This document shows positions 63,401 through 64,000 of a stretch of 64,000 nt of DNA, one piece after another. Each line of letters begins with the position of its first letter. Position 1 is the first letter of the stretch. The notes beneath the pieces are model-generated. The model did no database searches. It saw only the letters and a program-made list of their open reading frames with translations, and was not told the DNA's origin. Position numbers and translations under genes: made by a program. The stretch is from Zygaena filipendulae (Eukaryota; Arthropoda; Insecta; Lepidoptera; Zygaenidae): assembly GCA_907165275.2 (NCBI GenBank), contig OU015661.1, forward strand, positions 7,695,501 to 7,759,500. Direction: 5' to 3'.

Positions 63401-64000
63401 CAGTGTGGTAAACAGTAATTTTATGAAATACACGTTGCGAAAATCCGAAACGTTGCACAAAACAAACCCTAATCACTTAAATTTCATGTTGATGATGATG
63501 CCATTAACTACACTACATAGTTTCAAAGTGTTTGTATGTTCTTAAAAAACTTTGCATATAAGACCTACCTTCTCCCCTAGCATAATCTATGTCTAAGTCC
63601 AATAATCTGGTTTTAGTTTTGTCATCTAATTTTCCACGAATCAGTTTGTCATTTTTGAATCTAGGTTTTAGGTCTTCATAATCGTCTTTAACACTTGGAG
63701 GTCGTTTAACAAAGCGCCCTGATGAACTTTCGTCCACAATCCTATCTTCATGATGGCTTTCTTCTTCTTCGACTTTCTGTTCGGAGCTCGAGTCCTCTTC
63801 AGACTCCTCCAAGTCATAATATTTTCTTAAATTTTCCGCCGATGTCTCATTTACGGGCCTGCCACGTTTATCCACAGTATATTTTACTTTAAATTTTTCG
63901 CCAGTAAACATAGAATCGAACCTCTTATCGATTTTAACTTTTCGTTCATGTTTTGGTATTTGTTTGTAGCGTGGGTCATTTAAATATTTTGTAAATCGGC
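54493..64000 (-). CDS. ESF1: ESF1 pre-rRNA processing protein, 5' end off the window
   Basis: Nucleolar protein required for 18S rRNA maturation. Exons in order: >64000-63569, 61725-61602, 60611-60509, 59808-59688, 58529-58339, 57437-57233, 56474-56280, 55172-54493; all phases agree over more than 680 residues (human ESF1 has 851). Seen: N-terminal [20 protein letters not shown], acidic Ser/Asp/Glu stretches, the ESF1 RRM-like block [18 protein letters not shown] ... [20 protein letters not shown], then [69 protein letters not shown], and the C-terminal NUC153 motif [20 protein letters not shown] before a Lys-rich tail. Exon 2 uses a weak donor (GTTCAC). Exons 5 and 6 are much more GC-rich than the rest. 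The start codon is beyond 64000. Confidence 0.96.
55500..55945. repeat. interspersed repeat split by a MITE
   Basis: TCCGAATCTACTGAACAGATTT before the insertion and TAATCTGGAGCTACATATAG ... GAAACCGTGGGACACAGCGA after it; the undivided form is at 28310-28420. Confidence 0.75.
55593..55829. mobile_element. MITE with 30-bp ends and 7-8-bp target-site duplication
   Basis: Ends CATCGACCACACAGCCCATA and its complement. ATTAAGC is duplicated at 55586-55592 and 55830-55836; the unoccupied repeat at 28365-28380 has it once. 237 bp, with an internal direct repeat GCCGTGATTGG. hAT-like by duplication size. Confidence 0.9.
57926..58005. mobile_element. MITE family A, left-end fragment
   Basis: AT flank then GGACTAGCTGAAAAA, GGTCCGTCTTGTAGATTAGT and ACACGTATTTTTTC, then unrelated sequence. 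Confidence 0.65.
59300..59405. repeat. CA-rich low-complexity tract
   Basis: Irregular CACACACGCACACACAC and CACTCACACA runs in ESF1 intron 4. Confidence 0.75.
60086..60265. repeat. lepidopteran interspersed repeat
   Basis: TAATATCATAAATGCGAAAG start, ATGAAATTTTGCACACATGT middle, AACCGCAAGGAACAGCTAGT end. A second fragment of the family lies at about 59868-60000. Confidence 0.8.
60674..60903. mobile_element. MITE family C, intact copy
   Basis: 230 bp with 23-bp perfect inverted ends, CAGGGCCCTTATTCACTATG and on to ACC. Body includes ATAACACGCCGCGTTAAGAT and GATGCGCGTTATGGG. ESF1 intron 2. No clear target-site duplication. Confidence 0.9.
62104..62440 (-). repeat. unclassified interspersed sequence with AAAT-type tail
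   Basis: An open frame of 91 codons on the minus strand (62154-62429) ends before a (AAAT)n-like tail at 62104-62125. It could be the 3' end of a LINE, but I recognise no domain. Confidence 0.35.
62441..63230. mobile_element. 790-bp element with 22-bp perfect inverted ends
   Basis: Ends TAAAGTATAGTATATGGACC(GT) and the exact complement. It carries a GC-rich tandem array (62565-62900) and no protein gene. ESF1 intron 1. Confidence 0.82.
62565..62900. repeat. ~142-bp tandem units, CpG-rich, with CCTAA steps
   Basis: Two full units and part of a third. Each starts TTCTAACCTAACCTAG (2-3 CCTAA steps, the complement of TTAGG), then CTTCGCCGGCCGCTGCCGCG and GGCACGCTGCGCTCGGCTCG. Confidence 0.9.

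Overview
The window looks like a piece of a moth or butterfly (Lepidoptera) nuclear genome. It has intron-rich genes with AT-rich introns, abundant short interspersed repeats of the 'TAATATTATAAATGCGAAAGT ... CAGCTAGTA' kind that are familiar from lepidopteran genomes, pervasive TACCTACC runs, mariner, tRNA-derived SINEs and many small MITE-like elements. I could run no searches, so family names rest on recognising protein motifs and on comparison within the window.

Layout. (1) 1-3600: repeat land. It holds the 3' half of a mariner element cut by the window edge, a 129-bp perfect-hairpin MITE, a 1.5-kb foldback element and a small minisatellite. (2) About 3623-30810, plus strand: one large gene of at least 25 coding exons encoding a homologue of ZNFX1 (NFX1-type zinc finger, UPF1-like SF1 helicase, RZ-type zinc finger at the C-terminus). 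Its introns host a 5'-truncated LINE with target-site duplication, a mariner copy with a frameshift, a tRNA-derived SINE and several nested MITEs. (3) 30811-37613: gene-free repeats, including a second long hairpin. (4) 37614-38639, plus: intronless KRR1 (small-subunit processome). (5) 39309-42011, minus: mitochondrial seryl-tRNA synthetase (SARS2) in four exons. (6) About 44944-53745, plus: DNMT1, a maintenance cytosine-5 DNA methyltransferase with PIP box, RFTS, CXXC, BAH domains, a Lys-Gly linker and the catalytic domain; one 3-kb exon carries most of it. (7) 54493 to past the right edge, minus: ESF1, another nucleolar 18S rRNA processing factor, converging on DNMT1; its start lies beyond 64000.

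Functionally, KRR1 and ESF1 both act in 40S ribosome biogenesis, SARS2 in mitochondrial translation, and ZNFX1 and DNMT1 in RNA-based defence/inheritance and DNA methylation. Nothing suggests operon-like coupling; these are ordinary neighbouring genes, mostly housekeeping.

The less expected signals are in the mobile DNA. One MITE family inserts with an AT duplication, proved by an occupied/empty site pair inside the window, and every full copy keeps two TGACGTCA palindromes. A 1.37-kb non-coding element has the same ends. Two hairpin MITE copies show matched changes on both arms. A 1.5-kb foldback and a 420-bp hairpin could make dsRNA if transcribed. Within DNMT1 and ESF1, coding exons switch abruptly from AT-rich to very GC-rich.
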